A stretch of 64,000 nt of DNA, from positions 27,915,324 to 27,979,323 of the forward strand of contig JASWHV010000007.1 in the NCBI GenBank assembly GCA_030760725.1, written 5' to 3'. A program made the position numbers and the translations under genes. The notes under the pieces are model-generated. The model did no database searches. It had not been told where the DNA came from and was given only the letters and a program-made list of their open reading frames with translations. Below, piece by piece: positions 48,861-59,128 of this stretch (within the stretch, counting starts at the first letter, position 1; every line of letters starts with the position of its first letter). The stretch comes from Neostapfia colusana. Lineage: Eukaryota; Streptophyta; Magnoliopsida; Poales; Poaceae.

Positions 48861-51062
48861 TGCGACGGACCGAAATCAGTACATTCCAGGATCACAGAGG
48901 GTGGTGCTGCATGATGCAACACCCGACAGCACACACGATAAGGAAACATAGTATTACATTAAAACATGCTGAATTTGTACAAAAGTAGTACAAACCTTCA
49001 GTTTACACCTATTTACAGAGTCTACTACTGCAGAAGGTATTTATACAACTCACGCCAACACCTAAGTAGCAAAAGATGGTTGTCCGGTCCTACGGACAAC
49101 CAACACTAGATCCACTCAGCCACAGCACGGCGTGTACAGCCCCAACACAGCCGTAGTCCCTGACGAAGGGTAGCCCTCGCCGGTGGACTCGTACTCCGAG
49201 TCCGCGGGGTACTCCTCACCTGCAAGCACTTATAGCAGCAACCGTGAGCACGATGGCTCAGCAAGTCTTAACCAACTCTCCTACACATGAAACTCTACAT
49301 GCATGTCATAACAAAGGTAGGATGGCAATTTGCAGTAAAGGACACACCTACAAGTTCATCCTTAATTCATCATTTAGCCACAAGTTAATGGTTCATGAAT
49401 CTGAAATTTAGTGAGGAATATTTGGTGGCACACATGTAGCAATACAAGTTATTCATATCAGCAGTATTCAATCACAACATTCCGTATTTTTACCTACGTC
49501 ACGACTCAGTGGCCAAGTGGTACTCATTACCATGAGGGACGGTGGATCGACTCGATATACACCTGCAGGGACACCCGAATAGCACGTCAGGTATGCCCAT
49601 CCTCGGAGCTACAGTGGCACACTCAACCGATGTCGTACGGGACAGCCTTTCACCCAACAGCCCAAACGTCGAACCGGTCGCACTGAAACGAGCAGGAGGT
49701 TCCCGACATGGAGCATCTTTCTATGCCCGTTAGCAGATTTCCACCTTTCTGCCCTCAACCTACACCTATAAATCGGTGTGCTATGCCTCGACGCCCGGAG
49801 GTTTAGATTACATCAGTTTATCGGACCTCATATATCTGATATGCCTTCGGTACATTCAAACTTGATCAGCGTGGGCCGCACACGGATCGGTCATCAATCG
49901 CTATACAAGGCTACGCACACAAGACTTCCTCTTGCTGCGTCCTAGCAGCTTTAGTAAAAAAGTGAGACTAGGCAGGGGCTAGGACGCAGCAAGAGGAAGT
50001 CTTGTGTGCATAGCCTTGTCCGTGTCGATTGAGGACTGATCCGTGTGCGGCCTCGCTGAACAAGTTTGAATGTACCGAAGGCATATCGGATATATGGTGT
50101 CCGATAAACTGATGCAACCTATACCTCCGGGCGTCGAGGCATAACGCACCAATTTATAGGTGTAGGTTGAGGGCAGCAAGGTGGAAATCTGCTAACGGGC
50201 ATAGAGAGATGCTCCATGTAAGGAACCTCCTGTCCGTTTGGGTGCGACGGGTTCGACGTTTGGGCTGTTTGGTGAAAGGTTGTTCCGTACGACATCGAGT
50301 GAGCGTGCTGTGCAGCTCCACGGATGGGCGTACGTGACGTGCTATTCGGGTATCCCTTCAGGTGTATAACGAGTCGATTCACCGTCCCTCGAGGTTTTGA
50401 GTACCGCTTGTTCACTGTGTCATGACATAGGTTAAATTATGGAATGTTGTGATTCACTACTGCTGATATGAATAACTTGTATTGCTACATGTGTGCCACC
50501 CAATATTGCTCACTAAATTTCAGATACATGAACCGTTAACTTGTGGCTAAAAGATGAACTAAGTATGAACTTGTAGGCGTGTCCGTTTGCTGCAAATTAT
50601 CATCCTATATTCGAGTATGACCTGCATGTAGAGTTTCATGTGTAGGAGAGTCGGTTAATACTTGCTGAGACATCGTGCTCACGGTTGCTGCTATAAGTGT
50701 TTGCAGGTGAGGAGTACCCTACGGACTCGGAGTACGAGTCCACCGGCGAGGGCTACCCTCCGTCTGGGACTACGGCTGAGTGGGAGCCGTACACACAATG
50801 CTGAGACTGAGTGGAGCTAGTGTGGGTTGTCCGTAGGGCCGGACAACCAACTTTTGCTAGTTAGGTGTTGGCGTGAGTTGTATAAAAACCTTCCGCTGTA
50901 GTAGACTCTGTACAGGAGTTGTAACTGAAGAGTGTCTACTTTTGTACAAATTCAGTAAGTTTCAATGTAATACTATGTTTCTTATTGTGTGTGCTGTCGG
51001 GTGTCGCACCGTGCGGCACCACCCTCTGTGATCCTGGAATGTACGGATTTCGGTCCGTCACA
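48861..51062. repeat. 2.2 kb inverted repeat of two LTR tails (G), 3' termini facing outward
   Basis: The left arm, 48861-49946, is the reverse complement of the right arm, 49978-51062; each is about 1.085 kb and by eye they agree at about 90 percent in the outer 300 bases. The spacer 49947-49977 is LTR sequence continuing the right arm inward. Both outer ends are LTR termini (CGGTCCGTCGCA type on the left strand, CGGTCCGTCACA at right), of the A/C type. No target duplication is apparent (ATATCT left, ATGTCC right). It holds no gene. Confidence 0.85.
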
Positions 51063-51207
51063 ATGTCCATAATCATCTCATTAGCACGTGACATCGACGT
51101 TCGACGAGGATTCAACTCAGCGGCGAGAATCTCCATCTCGTGACGGACTTGGCGGATTCTCTAGAGGAAGATTAACTTCATAGTCTAACAAAACCATTGA
51201 GCAAGCC
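51030..51207 (+). repeat. Direct repeat, copy 1 (about 175 bases)
   Basis: This copy contains the last about 33 bases of LTR G and 145 bases of LTR H up to GAGCAAGCC. It recurs almost unchanged at 52578-52753, on the other side of LTR fragment I. It is far too long to be a target duplication. Confidence 0.85.
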
Positions 51208-51552
51208 TGTCGAAGCGTCTGCGGTCGACACTTCCCCTAGGCCTGCTCAGGGCAGCCCGCGGAGGTTCTTTTACGGAGGGGCTAGTCCTCTCGGAGGGTC
51301 TCGCGTGTAGGACGAAGGAAGGAGATGATTCACACAAGGATTTTTACGTGGTTCGGGCCGCCGGAGCGTAAAACCCTACATCCACGGGAGCAGAGTTGCT
51401 CGTTGTATTGCTTGAGGCTTAGAACCGGAGTTCTAAGCTTGGTGATGAGCTGTGTGTGTCTAGGCTGGGTGGCGAACTGCCGAACTAGGGTCAAATGCCA
51501 AAGGATCCGAACCAGCAAAGTGGCGAACCCTTTGCAACGTTGCCTACCCGAG

Positions 51553-51562
51553 CCTTTTATAG
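51553..51562 (-). promoter_or_regulatory. TATA box of LTR I
   Basis: The minus strand reads CTATAAAAGG, a near-perfect plant TATA box. With the R/U5-like motif on the same strand it fixes the direction of LTR I. Confidence 0.75.
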
Positions 51563-51962
51563 TCCAAGGCTTGGGCGGCTTACAAAGGGGGCCTTGGGAC
51601 CCGACAGGTGGCCCCGGGGTGATTTCCTGCCATCTACCGTATCTCGCGGTAAATGCCGGTAGCTGTCTCTGGCGGTAGCTTCTTAGTCTTCGTCCTGCCG
51701 CGCCCTGCCCGTGCCGCAAGCTAGGCATAGCGGTTGATGATGGAAGGGTCGGCAGGGCACGTCTTGTCGCTGTGTTTATTGGTGTACAGCCTCTGACGCG
51801 GCGTGCCTGTCTTCACTGTGATGTTACTGGGCGCAACGCCTCCTGACAGAGGCGTGCTCCGCGTCTCCGCGTCTTGGGAAGGCGCGGGTCTTGAATGCCT
51901 TGTATGGACAAGACATGGCGTGCCTTTACTCCTGCTGCCTACCGCACCGGGCGGGCAGCGCT

Positions 51963-52520
51963 GCTCTGCTGGCCACGTGGCGGGCCCGGAGCTCACCTCT
52001 GAGGAGAGGGGAGGTCCGGCCCCGCTGGACACATGGATCCTTCAGAGCTCAACCCCGCGGAGGGGGGAGGTCCGGCTCTGCTGGCCACGTGGAGGGCCCA
52101 GAGCTCATCTCTAAGGAGAGGGGAGGTCCGGCCCCGCTGGACACGTGGAGCCTTCGGAGATCACCCCTGTGGAGGGGGGAGGTCCGGCTCTGCTGGCCAC
52201 GTGGCGGGCCCGGAGCTCACCTCTGAGGAGAGGGGAGGTCCAGCCCCGCTGGACACGTGGAGCCTTCGGAGCTCACCCCCGCGGAGGGGGGAGGTCCGGT
52301 GCTGCTTGCCACGTGGCGGACCCAGAGCTCACCTCTGAGGAGAGGGGAGGTCCGGCCCCACTGGACACGTGGAGCCTTTGGAGCTCACCCCCACGGAGGG
52401 GGGAGGTCCGGCTCTGCTGGCCACGTGGCAGGCCCGGAGCTCACCTCTGAGGAGAGGGGAGGTCCGGCCCCTTTGGACACGTGGCGCCTTCGGAGCTCTC
52501 CCCTGCGGAGGGGGTGAGGT
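51963..52520. repeat. 56-bp tandem array with a G-box in each unit (LTR I)
   Basis: Ten sites stand at exactly 56-base spacing: 51974, 52030, 52086, 52142, 52198, 52254, 52310, 52366, 52422 and 52478. Nine are CACGTG; the one at 52030 is CACATG. Alternate units differ (GGC or GGA before the core), giving a 112-base dimer. Units also carry GAGCTCACC and GGAGGTCCGG. They are homologous to the array units of element E read in the other direction. Confidence 0.9.
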
Positions 52521-52577
52521 CCTTAAGTGGTTTTGTCCTGCGCGCGAGGGTACCCGGTATTGTGGACGGGGCGAGAT

Positions 52578-52753
52578 ACTGGAATGTACGGATTCCGGTC
52601 CGTCACAATGTCCATAATCATCTCATTAGCACGTGACGTCGATGTTCGACGAGGATTCAACTCAGCGGCGAGAATGTCCATCTCGTGACGGACTTGGCGG
52701 ATTCTCCAGAGGAAGATTAACTTCATAGTCTAACAAAACCATTGAGCAAGCCG
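52578..52753 (+). repeat. Direct repeat, copy 2
   Basis: It is nearly identical to 51030-51207. This copy continues into LTR H at 52754 and so is the one in original context on its right side. Confidence 0.85.
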
Positions 52754-54091
52754 AGCCCCAGTTTGCATAAAAAGCTACTTGCGAGAAAGGTCGAGTAGCG
52801 GAGTCTACTCGCGAGAAGAATTTATTGAGAAGAGCACCCTCAAAGAAAGTGAGATGGGGACGGGGAGTTCCTGTAGGATGGAACGCTCGAGGTTGTCTCG
52901 ACCCGACGGGTGTGACAATGTTTGGGACCACATTGGGCCTGGGCCGGTTATGGTAAGGCCAATGTGGAGGTTGGGTATTAGCCCCGTCCGTGTCGGTTAA
53001 GGACCGCACCGTATACGGCCCTGCTGGACAAGGTTGAGCTGTACTGGATATATAGTGGGGTATGGGACCCATGAAACCGATGTAACTCGATGGACCATGG
53101 TGTAGAAACAAATCCTTCGTATGGGAATGGCGTTGAGAAGGCAGGATGTGTAAATCCTTTAGCGGGCAACTTCGACGTGTCTGCGTAGAGGACCATCCTG
53201 CTCAGGGCAAAGCGTTTTTCTATGTCGGGGTATCGGGTGAAAGGTTGCTGCATACAACGTAATAAAGAGCTCTTGTGTGAGTCTTTCGAGGTGGGTGTAT
53301 GTGTCGTGTATTCCGGGTTGTTATTGACTCGAATCACCATCACTCGCAGATAAGGATTGAGCATACTTTCCCACTGCGCTGTGACATAGTAAGAAGGGGA
53401 ACTAAGTTTCTTAAGATATTGATCATGGCTTAAAATTGTATTGAAACCTTGACTGAAGTAGAGATAGTGCAAACTAAATTTCTTTTCCACCTTAGGATAG
53501 CAACATTGGGATATCCGTTTCTTGTTTGATTGTGGACTTTGGGTGTTGTGATGCATGAGGACCACTAAAATTGCTGCTATAAGAATCTGAATATTAGGAT
53601 CAAGTTTAGCCAATCTTCATTTTTCAAACTCACGTTTCCTATCTTACAACTCCTGCATGTAGACTTACATGTTTAGGATTGACGGTTAAGACTTGCTGAG
53701 CCTTAGTGCTCACGTTTTCTTTCGTAGTTGTTTTTGCAGGTAGCAGGATGCCTGCTATGAAAAAGGTTGGTCAATGAGACATCGTATCTCCCGGTTCATA
53801 TAAGTCACCGGAAACCTAGCCGCTGCCTTACTTTGATGAAGCTAGTAGGAAGCGTTCACGGGCTGAACGACTTCTCTTCAGCGTAGTTAGGGTCGAGAGT
53901 GAGTACATGTCCAGTTTTAATTTCCGCTGCGTATGTACAACTGGTGTACATTATGTTGTAAAAGAGTTTATCTTGAGAAATAAAGCATTTCCTATGTTCA
54001 TATTGTTTTTGTGTGTATGCTGTTGGGTGCCGCATCGTACGGCACCACCCAATGCGATTCCTGGAGTGCGGACCCTTAAGAGGGCCCCACA
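52607..54091 (+). repeat. 5' LTR tail of element H
   Basis: It is collinear, in reverse, with LTR F (from about 46010 down to 44430). AATAAA lies at 53979-53984, the hairpin at 54025-54050 and the LTR end GGGCCCCACA at 54091. It is truncated at its 5' side. The small frames on the minus strand (52662-53613) are shadows of LTR sequence. Confidence 0.8.
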
Positions 54092-54095
54092 TACG

Positions 54096-54107
54096 TGGTA
54101 TTAGAGC
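54096..54107 (+). other. Primer binding site of element H
   Basis: TGGTATTAGAGC stands four bases after the LTR end; one base differs from the canonical PBS. Confidence 0.85.
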
Positions 54108-54563
54108 CGCATTGGGAATAGCACGCATGAAAAGAGCATATTTTCAAAAACTTAGAATTATACGAGTGACAAAAGTATAGTATGCCCACATAAGGACTAT
54201 TATTAGCCTAGTTACTTAAGGTAGCAAGCTGACAGTGTGTTAATATTCAGTATTTCAATTCTGTAATGACGCACCTACGTGGAGGTAAGCATGGTAAGGA
54301 ATGCCACCGAAAGCGGATCAATTTTTGTTAGCTCCCCAGTACGAGGAAAGTAGTGTGGGATGTCCCGTTCAGAAATGGACGGGAAGTGAATATGTTTCTA
54401 AGACTCTCCATGTCTTAGAGACATATGAAATGCACTAGCCTTCAGTGCGCAAACCCAGGGCCAAGAGGAGGAGACCCCATCGTGTGGTTAGCAGCACGAA
54501 GTATGTTCTTTAGGACTCTCTATGTCCTATGAGGCATATGAAAGCGCTGTTCCACCGATGTGA
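54108..54563 (+). other. 5' leader fragment of element H
   Basis: It is closely similar to the D leader (23088-23540). It breaks off at about 54560 inside the block GCTGTTCCACCG and is joined directly to RT sequence, so about 3 kb expected between them is deleted. Confidence 0.8.
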
Positions 54564-54950
54564 CGCCCAAGTTCATCACCTAGGGGCTGTTCCGCTCTCT
54601 TTGTCAAGAAGATACATTGAGATTATGTGTAGATTATCGTCCTCTGAATGCTGTCACTACAAAGAATAAGTATCCACTAACGCACATCGATATTTTGTTC
54701 GATCAACTAGTGGGTGCTAAGGTATTTTCCAATATGGATCTTCAGTCCGGTATCACCAGATAAAAATCCGGGCGGAAGAAGTACCGAAGATGGCGTTCTC
54801 GACAAGGTATGGGCTGTATGAATATCTTGTCATGTCATTTGGGTTGACCAATGCCCCGGCTCATTTTATGTATCTCATGAACTATGTGTTCATGCCAGAA
54901 CTAGACAAATTCGTCGTGGTTTTCATCGACGACATATTGGTCTACTCTAA
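54564..54950 (+). pseudogene. pol: Reverse transcriptase fragment of element H
   Basis: This fragment of the RT palm region is equivalent to 38145-38540 of element D. The recognisable run goes from DYRPLNAVT through MAFSTRYGLYEY to VVFIDDILVYS, with the catalytic Asp pair at 54928-54933. A small deletion near 54605 and a one-base loss near 54752 shift the frame. It ends abruptly where an LTR start begins. Confidence 0.88.
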
Positions 54951-56290
54951 TATAAGGGCCTAAGTTTTTCATTTGCTAAAAAGTGTTTATCACACCACAC
55001 TCACCTCATTTGAGGAGATTTTATGAACACATTTGAAGAGCAAGTAAACACCATCAAGAAAGCATTAGGAGATAAACTCACAAAATGCAAAAGTGGTATT
55101 TCCCACATGCATCATATAGGGGCTGAGCACATGTTTAACTCATAAACTTTGTTAGGAGTGCTCATGGCAAATTTCACCCAAATTTAAATTTCAGTTAACA
55201 TGTGCTGCAAATTTGATCAAATCAAATCACACCTTGATTCATTCAAATTCAAATGGGCATTTGGATGTTTAATCAAACTACAAGGGGCATTAGGGTCCCA
55301 AAAATTAAGAGCAGTAGGAATTTAATTTTGGAGGTTAAACTTTGGAAGTGAGGCCCTCTTGTCAGTCACTCATTTGATCAACCGACTGAACACATCGAGC
55401 TCGGTTTCTTGCGCGCAGCCGAGCGGACGCCACGGCGAGAACACCCCACCACAAGCTGCCTGCGTGCTCTGGCCACCAAGCTGTTTCCCCACGCCCTCGT
55501 CCTCACCCTCGGACGAGCCCCGAACAATTTCCTCGCTCACAGTCCTGGTTGCTTCGCTCTCGCACGAAAGAAAAGTGCCGCTCGCTGAAGCTCTCTGCTC
55601 AACCATCGCCTGGTCGAGTCAGTGGCTGTCACGCCGAGCTGAGACCGCAACCTAGTTCGCTGATCCATGCTCGACGTTCTCGCACCGGTTCCAGCCCGTG
55701 ATCGATCTTCCTTGAGCTTTCTCGGGCCATTTCTTCTTCCTCGGTTCAGACCGAGCCGCCGCCACGGGAATACCTTGTCCGGCAATCACAGGCCGTCTTT
55801 CCCCTAGTTGTGAACAGCAAAGAGGTTCGTCTATGTATTCTCTTCCATCACCGCAAGCTCCGGCTGCATGCCATGGGCTGCCGTCGCCAGAATTTCACAT
55901 TTTTGCACTGGTGCACAAAAGAAACCACCGGACCACTTCGCAAAATTCGTGCTACACACCGCACCACTCATCACCTAACTTAGTAAACTACTTATAGATG
56001 CCCGTGCGAGTCCATAGGATCAGAAACTTCGGAGAACCATCGAGTATAGCCACTATTCTCCGAGTTTTACTAGTTTTCCCGATTTTCGACCTAGGTTGCA
56101 AGGTGACATGCTAGTTGCAGCCGTTACCGAGCTCATTTGAGTTCATGACGATCTTCCCTAGGGTGCACTGATGCTGTACGACCTTTTGCTCGAGCATTTG
56201 GGGTGCTAGAGAGTCCGGCCGACACGGCCGAAGTTCTTTCAAAGCCACCGCTCGTCGTCAGCCATGTTCCGGTTGTTTTAATGTCGAGCT
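54951..56290 (+). repeat. 5' part of an LTR (3' LTR of H or a separate insertion)
   Basis: It begins TATAAGGGCCTAAG, matching the start of LTR B (reverse complement of 4277) with TG changed to TA. It is followed by family LTR sequence to about 56290, where it merges into a copia-like LTR fragment. The core frames near 55360-55785 are GC-rich but show no domain. No PPT precedes it. Confidence 0.65.
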
Positions 56291-56640
56291 AAGGTGCGCA
56301 GCAGTAGCAGCAGCGCCTCCACGGAATTCACACATACGGGGAGGAACGCCACGCGCTGGTGTGCTAGCACCGCGCGCGCCAAGGGTCTCGGCGTGAGGCC
56401 TGCAAGGGGTGGCGGCTAGGGCTGTCGCGTGGTGGAGTCATTAGCCCCTAACCCTACCCTTCGTATTTATAGGCGTACTAATGGGCTTTTAGGTCGCAGG
56501 CCCATTAGTACCCTAAATGCTTATGGATCAAATATCCAACAGGCCTTAACCCGAATTGTTATGATTGCCTCTTGGGCATATCACGAACATATTGATGCAT
56601 TCATTATGTTGAACTCAGATGAAATGATGTTCAATTGCAT
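56290..56640 (-). repeat. Probable Ty1/copia-type LTR fragment
   Basis: The minus strand shows TGTTGGATATTTGATCC from 56541, an inverted repeat ACTAATGGGC/GCCCATTAGT at 56477-56512, TATAAATA at 56464-56471 and a pyrimidine/GC-rich leader-like stretch beyond. The block ATGCCCAAGAGGCAATCAT (minus strand, about 56562-56580) resembles the beginning of BARE/Angela-type LTRs. Boundaries are uncertain. Confidence 0.45.
56464..56471 (-). promoter_or_regulatory. TATA box of the copia-like LTR fragment
   Basis: The minus strand reads TATAAATA within CGCCTATAAATACG, the plant TATA consensus. Confidence 0.5.
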
Positions 56641-57010
56641 GCATGCTCAGGAATTCTACTAACTGCATTGTAGTAACAATTCGAAAGGAATTTGGGTCAG
56701 GAAAGTAGGATACAGCGTGGGATGTAATTACAAGCAAGCTGAACACTGTAAAAAACAAAGAAATTACATGTTTTAAATGTTTATATATTTCCAAAAACAT
56801 TCAAATCGGATTTGATGTTAGATTCATCGTAACACTAAAATCTGATTTTTTTTTTTGGAAAATGACAAACATAGATGCATGGAACTTGTCAAGAGATGAT
56901 AAAAATTAAAAATTCAGTATTTAGTGCCATATTTGCTGACATATACATTAAGCTTATGTAAACCTATGGCAGGCATGGCCAACACGTAAATGTTAATAAC
57001 TTCATATTAC
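56641..57010. other. AT-rich stretch with no recognised feature
   Basis: Only short unconserved frames and a T9 run near 56850 are seen. No terminal repeats or coding motifs were found. Confidence 0.5.
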
Positions 57011-57470
57011 GTGCAACTCTTCACCAACATGAGTAGATCATCTAATTATGCACTAGAATACTACTAACAGAATTAGGGATAGAATTACCGGGGTGGAGTC
57101 GGACATCGTAGTTTTGTTCCGGTTGATGTAGCAAAAACCTTCCGCGCTTGACCTGCACTGTCGGGGTCTTCCCAACATGCTTGTGCTCGTTAGGATCAGT
57201 GGAATATGTGTTGGCATCGCAGGAAAAGAATACATTGGTTTTCTTTCCCCCCTCCCTTGTTTATATAGCGCATTGCGGAAGGAGAACTGAACCATGGATT
57301 ATAGTAAGGCTCCACAGATCAGGGTGCGTGATCTCCCTTCCTATTTTCTTTATTATTCATTTCATTCATTCATTATTTATTTCCCCATAATGCTGTGATT
57401 TCATCAATTACCAACATTGATGTTGTGATCTATTTACTTATGGGTTAAACCGAGGTCAATTACCAACATT
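57011..57470 (-). repeat. 3' LTR of copia element J
   Basis: On the minus strand it starts TGTTGGTAATTGACC at 57470 after a purine tract. CTATATAA at 57261-57268 (minus) is a TATA candidate. It matches 59660-60220 with many changes, so the element is old. Confidence 0.65.
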
Positions 57471-57599
57471 CTTCCTCTCGATCGTTTGGTTTAACATTAT
57501 TTATATATTCTCAATAGGAACAATGTTCCAAAGTGGGGTGTTGCAACAGTAAATGAAATACTATTGAACTTCAACACTTATGTTATATCAGCCTATTTT

Positions 57600-58436
57600 G
57601 AATAGAGAAGCATTTTGTTTATTGGGAGTGGTTCTCACAATGGTTACAATATTCTAGAAATATAAGGATTCCGATAATCCCATGCCGGTAACATGTTCGT
57701 GAAAAATATTGGCTGGCAAGCCATTCATCATTGGATCCGCAAACATATGGGTCGTACTAATATGCTTTACATTAATTGTATGATTCTAGATTATATGTTT
57801 CACAATGTTATACTTAATATCAATGTACCTGGCAGCAGCACATGACTTGTTATTACTCGCATAGAAGGCTGCGGGTTCATAATTGCAGTATAGCACAAGT
57901 GGCTTAGTAATACTATCGACCACTTTGAACCCAGGAATAAAATTCTTTAGCCTTACATCCTGCCCTGCCAAGTGGCCTGATAACATGCTACAAATTCTGC
58001 TTGCATTGTAGACAGTGCAGTTTTGGTTTGCTTGGAGCTTTTCCACGATACGGCTCCTCTGGCGAGCGTGAGGATAAATAGCCTGGTGTGGATTTCTTAC
58101 TATCCACACAACCGGAAAATCACTATCTGACATAACTCAAAGCTTCCAGGTTATCAGACCTTCTATATGTTAGCATGAGATGCATAGTGCCTTGTATATA
58201 ACGCGAGATCTTGTTGTGGCCTTCCGATGATCAAATCCTGGATTTGATTTAAATTTGCTAAGCATTCCCGTTACAAAAGGTAAGTCAGGGTGCATACGTA
58301 CATGTGCATACATGATGCATCCGACGGGTGAAGCATATGGAACTGACTTCATCTGATCAGATTATTTTTGGTTTCTCAAACATTGAAATGTTCAAAGTTT
58401 GCCACCCTTGACTATTGGAGCAGTCGTGAGAGAACA
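57600..58436 (-). pseudogene. pol: copia RNase H and RT C-terminus of element J
   Basis: Reading leftwards, the RT C-terminus (VPYASPVGCIMYAHV, then the PDLPF region) lies at about 58345-58210. The RNase H core at 58133-57786 includes SDSDF, AARYIDIKY and the LRNFI-like motif. The C-terminal ADPMMNGLP and HVTGMGL motifs lie at about 57720-57660. Order and motifs are those of Ty1/copia pol, in which RT precedes RNase H at the C-terminus. Frameshifts separate the blocks. Coding resumes at 59129, beyond the TRIM. Confidence 0.88.
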
Positions 58437-58441
58437 CTTAT
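58437..58441. other. Target-site duplication of TRIM K (left)
   Basis: CTTAT here and at 59124-59128 are identical, which marks the exact insertion of the element between them. Confidence 0.95.
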
Positions 58442-58683
58442 TGTGACATCCTGGCTCCCGCCTTAATAGGATTGATAGAGTACTCGTACCATCAAGGTAT
58501 ACCTTCTTTTCCGGAAGCCCACCTGCAAAGGACTCCGAGGTTAAGCGTGCTTGGCCCGAAGAAATTCGGGGATGAGTGACCGACCGGGAAGTTTTCCCGG
58601 GTGCGCATGAGTGAGGACAAAGTGCGCAAAAAAGACTAGTGTTGGTCTGTGGGGCTAGTCTATGATCCTAGAGAGTTACCACA
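58442..58683 (+). repeat. 5' LTR of Cassandra TRIM K (242 bp)
   Basis: Positions 58531-58597 resemble 5S rRNA. The box A region AGGTTAAGCGTGCTTGG is at 58538-58554, and the box C region GATGAGTGACC with GGGAAGT at 58571-58592. These are RNA polymerase III promoter elements in genuine 5S genes. Confidence 0.92.
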
Positions 58684-58941
58684 AATGGTATCAGAGCCGA
58701 CCCTCAAAGTTTCACGGGTGTGTATGGGTTAGTGAGAAGGATACGGTACCGTACGGGTCAGGGACGTGGGTACGTATGCATGATGCGTGGGTCCTCTATG
58801 TGGGACACAGTGTGGTACGTATGCTGCTAACAGGATGTACGGTATGCGTATGCCAGCACTGAACATATGGACGTGGCTAAGAGGAACGTTCCTTTCCTGG
58901 CGTTGATCGACGAGGACGTCGGTCTTCTAAGGAGGGTGGAT

Positions 58942-59123
58942 TGTGACATCCTGGCTCCCAGCTTCATAGGATTGATAGAGTACTCATACTATCAAGGTAT
59001 ACCTTCTTTTCCGGAAGCCCACCTGCAAAGGACTCCGGGGTCACGCTCGAGTGAGGACAAAGTATGCAGAAAAGACTAGTGTTGGTCTGTGGGGCTAGTC
59101 TATGATCCTAGAGAGCTGCCACA
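58942..59123 (+). repeat. 3' LTR of Cassandra TRIM K (182 bp, 5S part deleted)
   Basis: It matches the 5' LTR on both sides but lacks about 60 bases, removing box A through box C; the junction is near 59041. It ends CTGCCACA at 59123. Confidence 0.92.
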
Positions 59124-59128
59124 CTTAT

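Larger units (their letters stand above)
51208..52577 (-). repeat. LTR fragment I of an unclassified LTR element
   Basis: The left end TGTCGAAGC would be the minus-strand LTR end TTCGACA. Read on the minus strand there is a G-box array (52520 to 51963), then TATAAAAGG at 51553-51561, then the R/U5-like ACGTAAAAATCCTTGTG near 51335-51352, the order of a plant LTR. No clear TG start is found at the right end, so it is probably truncated. The family was not identified, and no coding sequence is seen. Confidence 0.7.
51063..56290 (+). mobile_element. Gypsy element H, internally deleted, with LTR I inserted
   Basis: It comprises an LTR tail (51063-51207 and 52607-54091), PBS 54096-54107, leader to about 54563, an RT fragment 54564-54950 and an LTR 5' portion from 54951 to about 56290. 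Gag, protease, RNase H, IN and PPT are all missing. It is related to D by LTR terminus and leader. Confidence 0.75.
58442..59123 (+). mobile_element. Cassandra-type TRIM (682 bp) with 5S-rRNA-like LTR
   Basis: It has a 5' LTR (58442-58683), PBS TGGTATCAGAGCC (58686-58698), an internal region of about 240 bases without coding capacity, a PPT AAGGAGGGTGGA (58929-58940) and a 3' LTR (58942-59123), with 5-bp TSD CTTAT. LTR ends are TGTGACATCC...CCACA. The 5' LTR includes 5S rRNA sequence, the hallmark of Cassandra TRIMs, which depend on other elements for movement. It sits in the RT of copia element J. Confidence 0.93.

Noticed and set aside
52033..52517. Overlapping plus-strand frames encoding a repetitive Gly/Arg-rich peptide
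   Set aside because: The frames are the translation of the 56-bp repeat, start at many positions and exist only because the unit pair (112) shifts frame. No protein family fits.
51963..52520. Regular 56-bp repeats as a CRISPR array
   Set aside because: The units are contiguous and similar along their full length, with no unique spacers. They sit in a plant LTR and match the arrays in element E.
57471..57600. A host gene between LTR J and its RNase H
   Set aside because: The sequence runs into the copia pol C-terminus (ADPMMNGLP, HVTGMGL near 57660-57720), so it belongs to element J.
58531..58597. A functional 5S rRNA gene
   Set aside because: Only the central promoter part resembles 5S rRNA. 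It lies inside the LTR of a TRIM and is altered between box A and box C.
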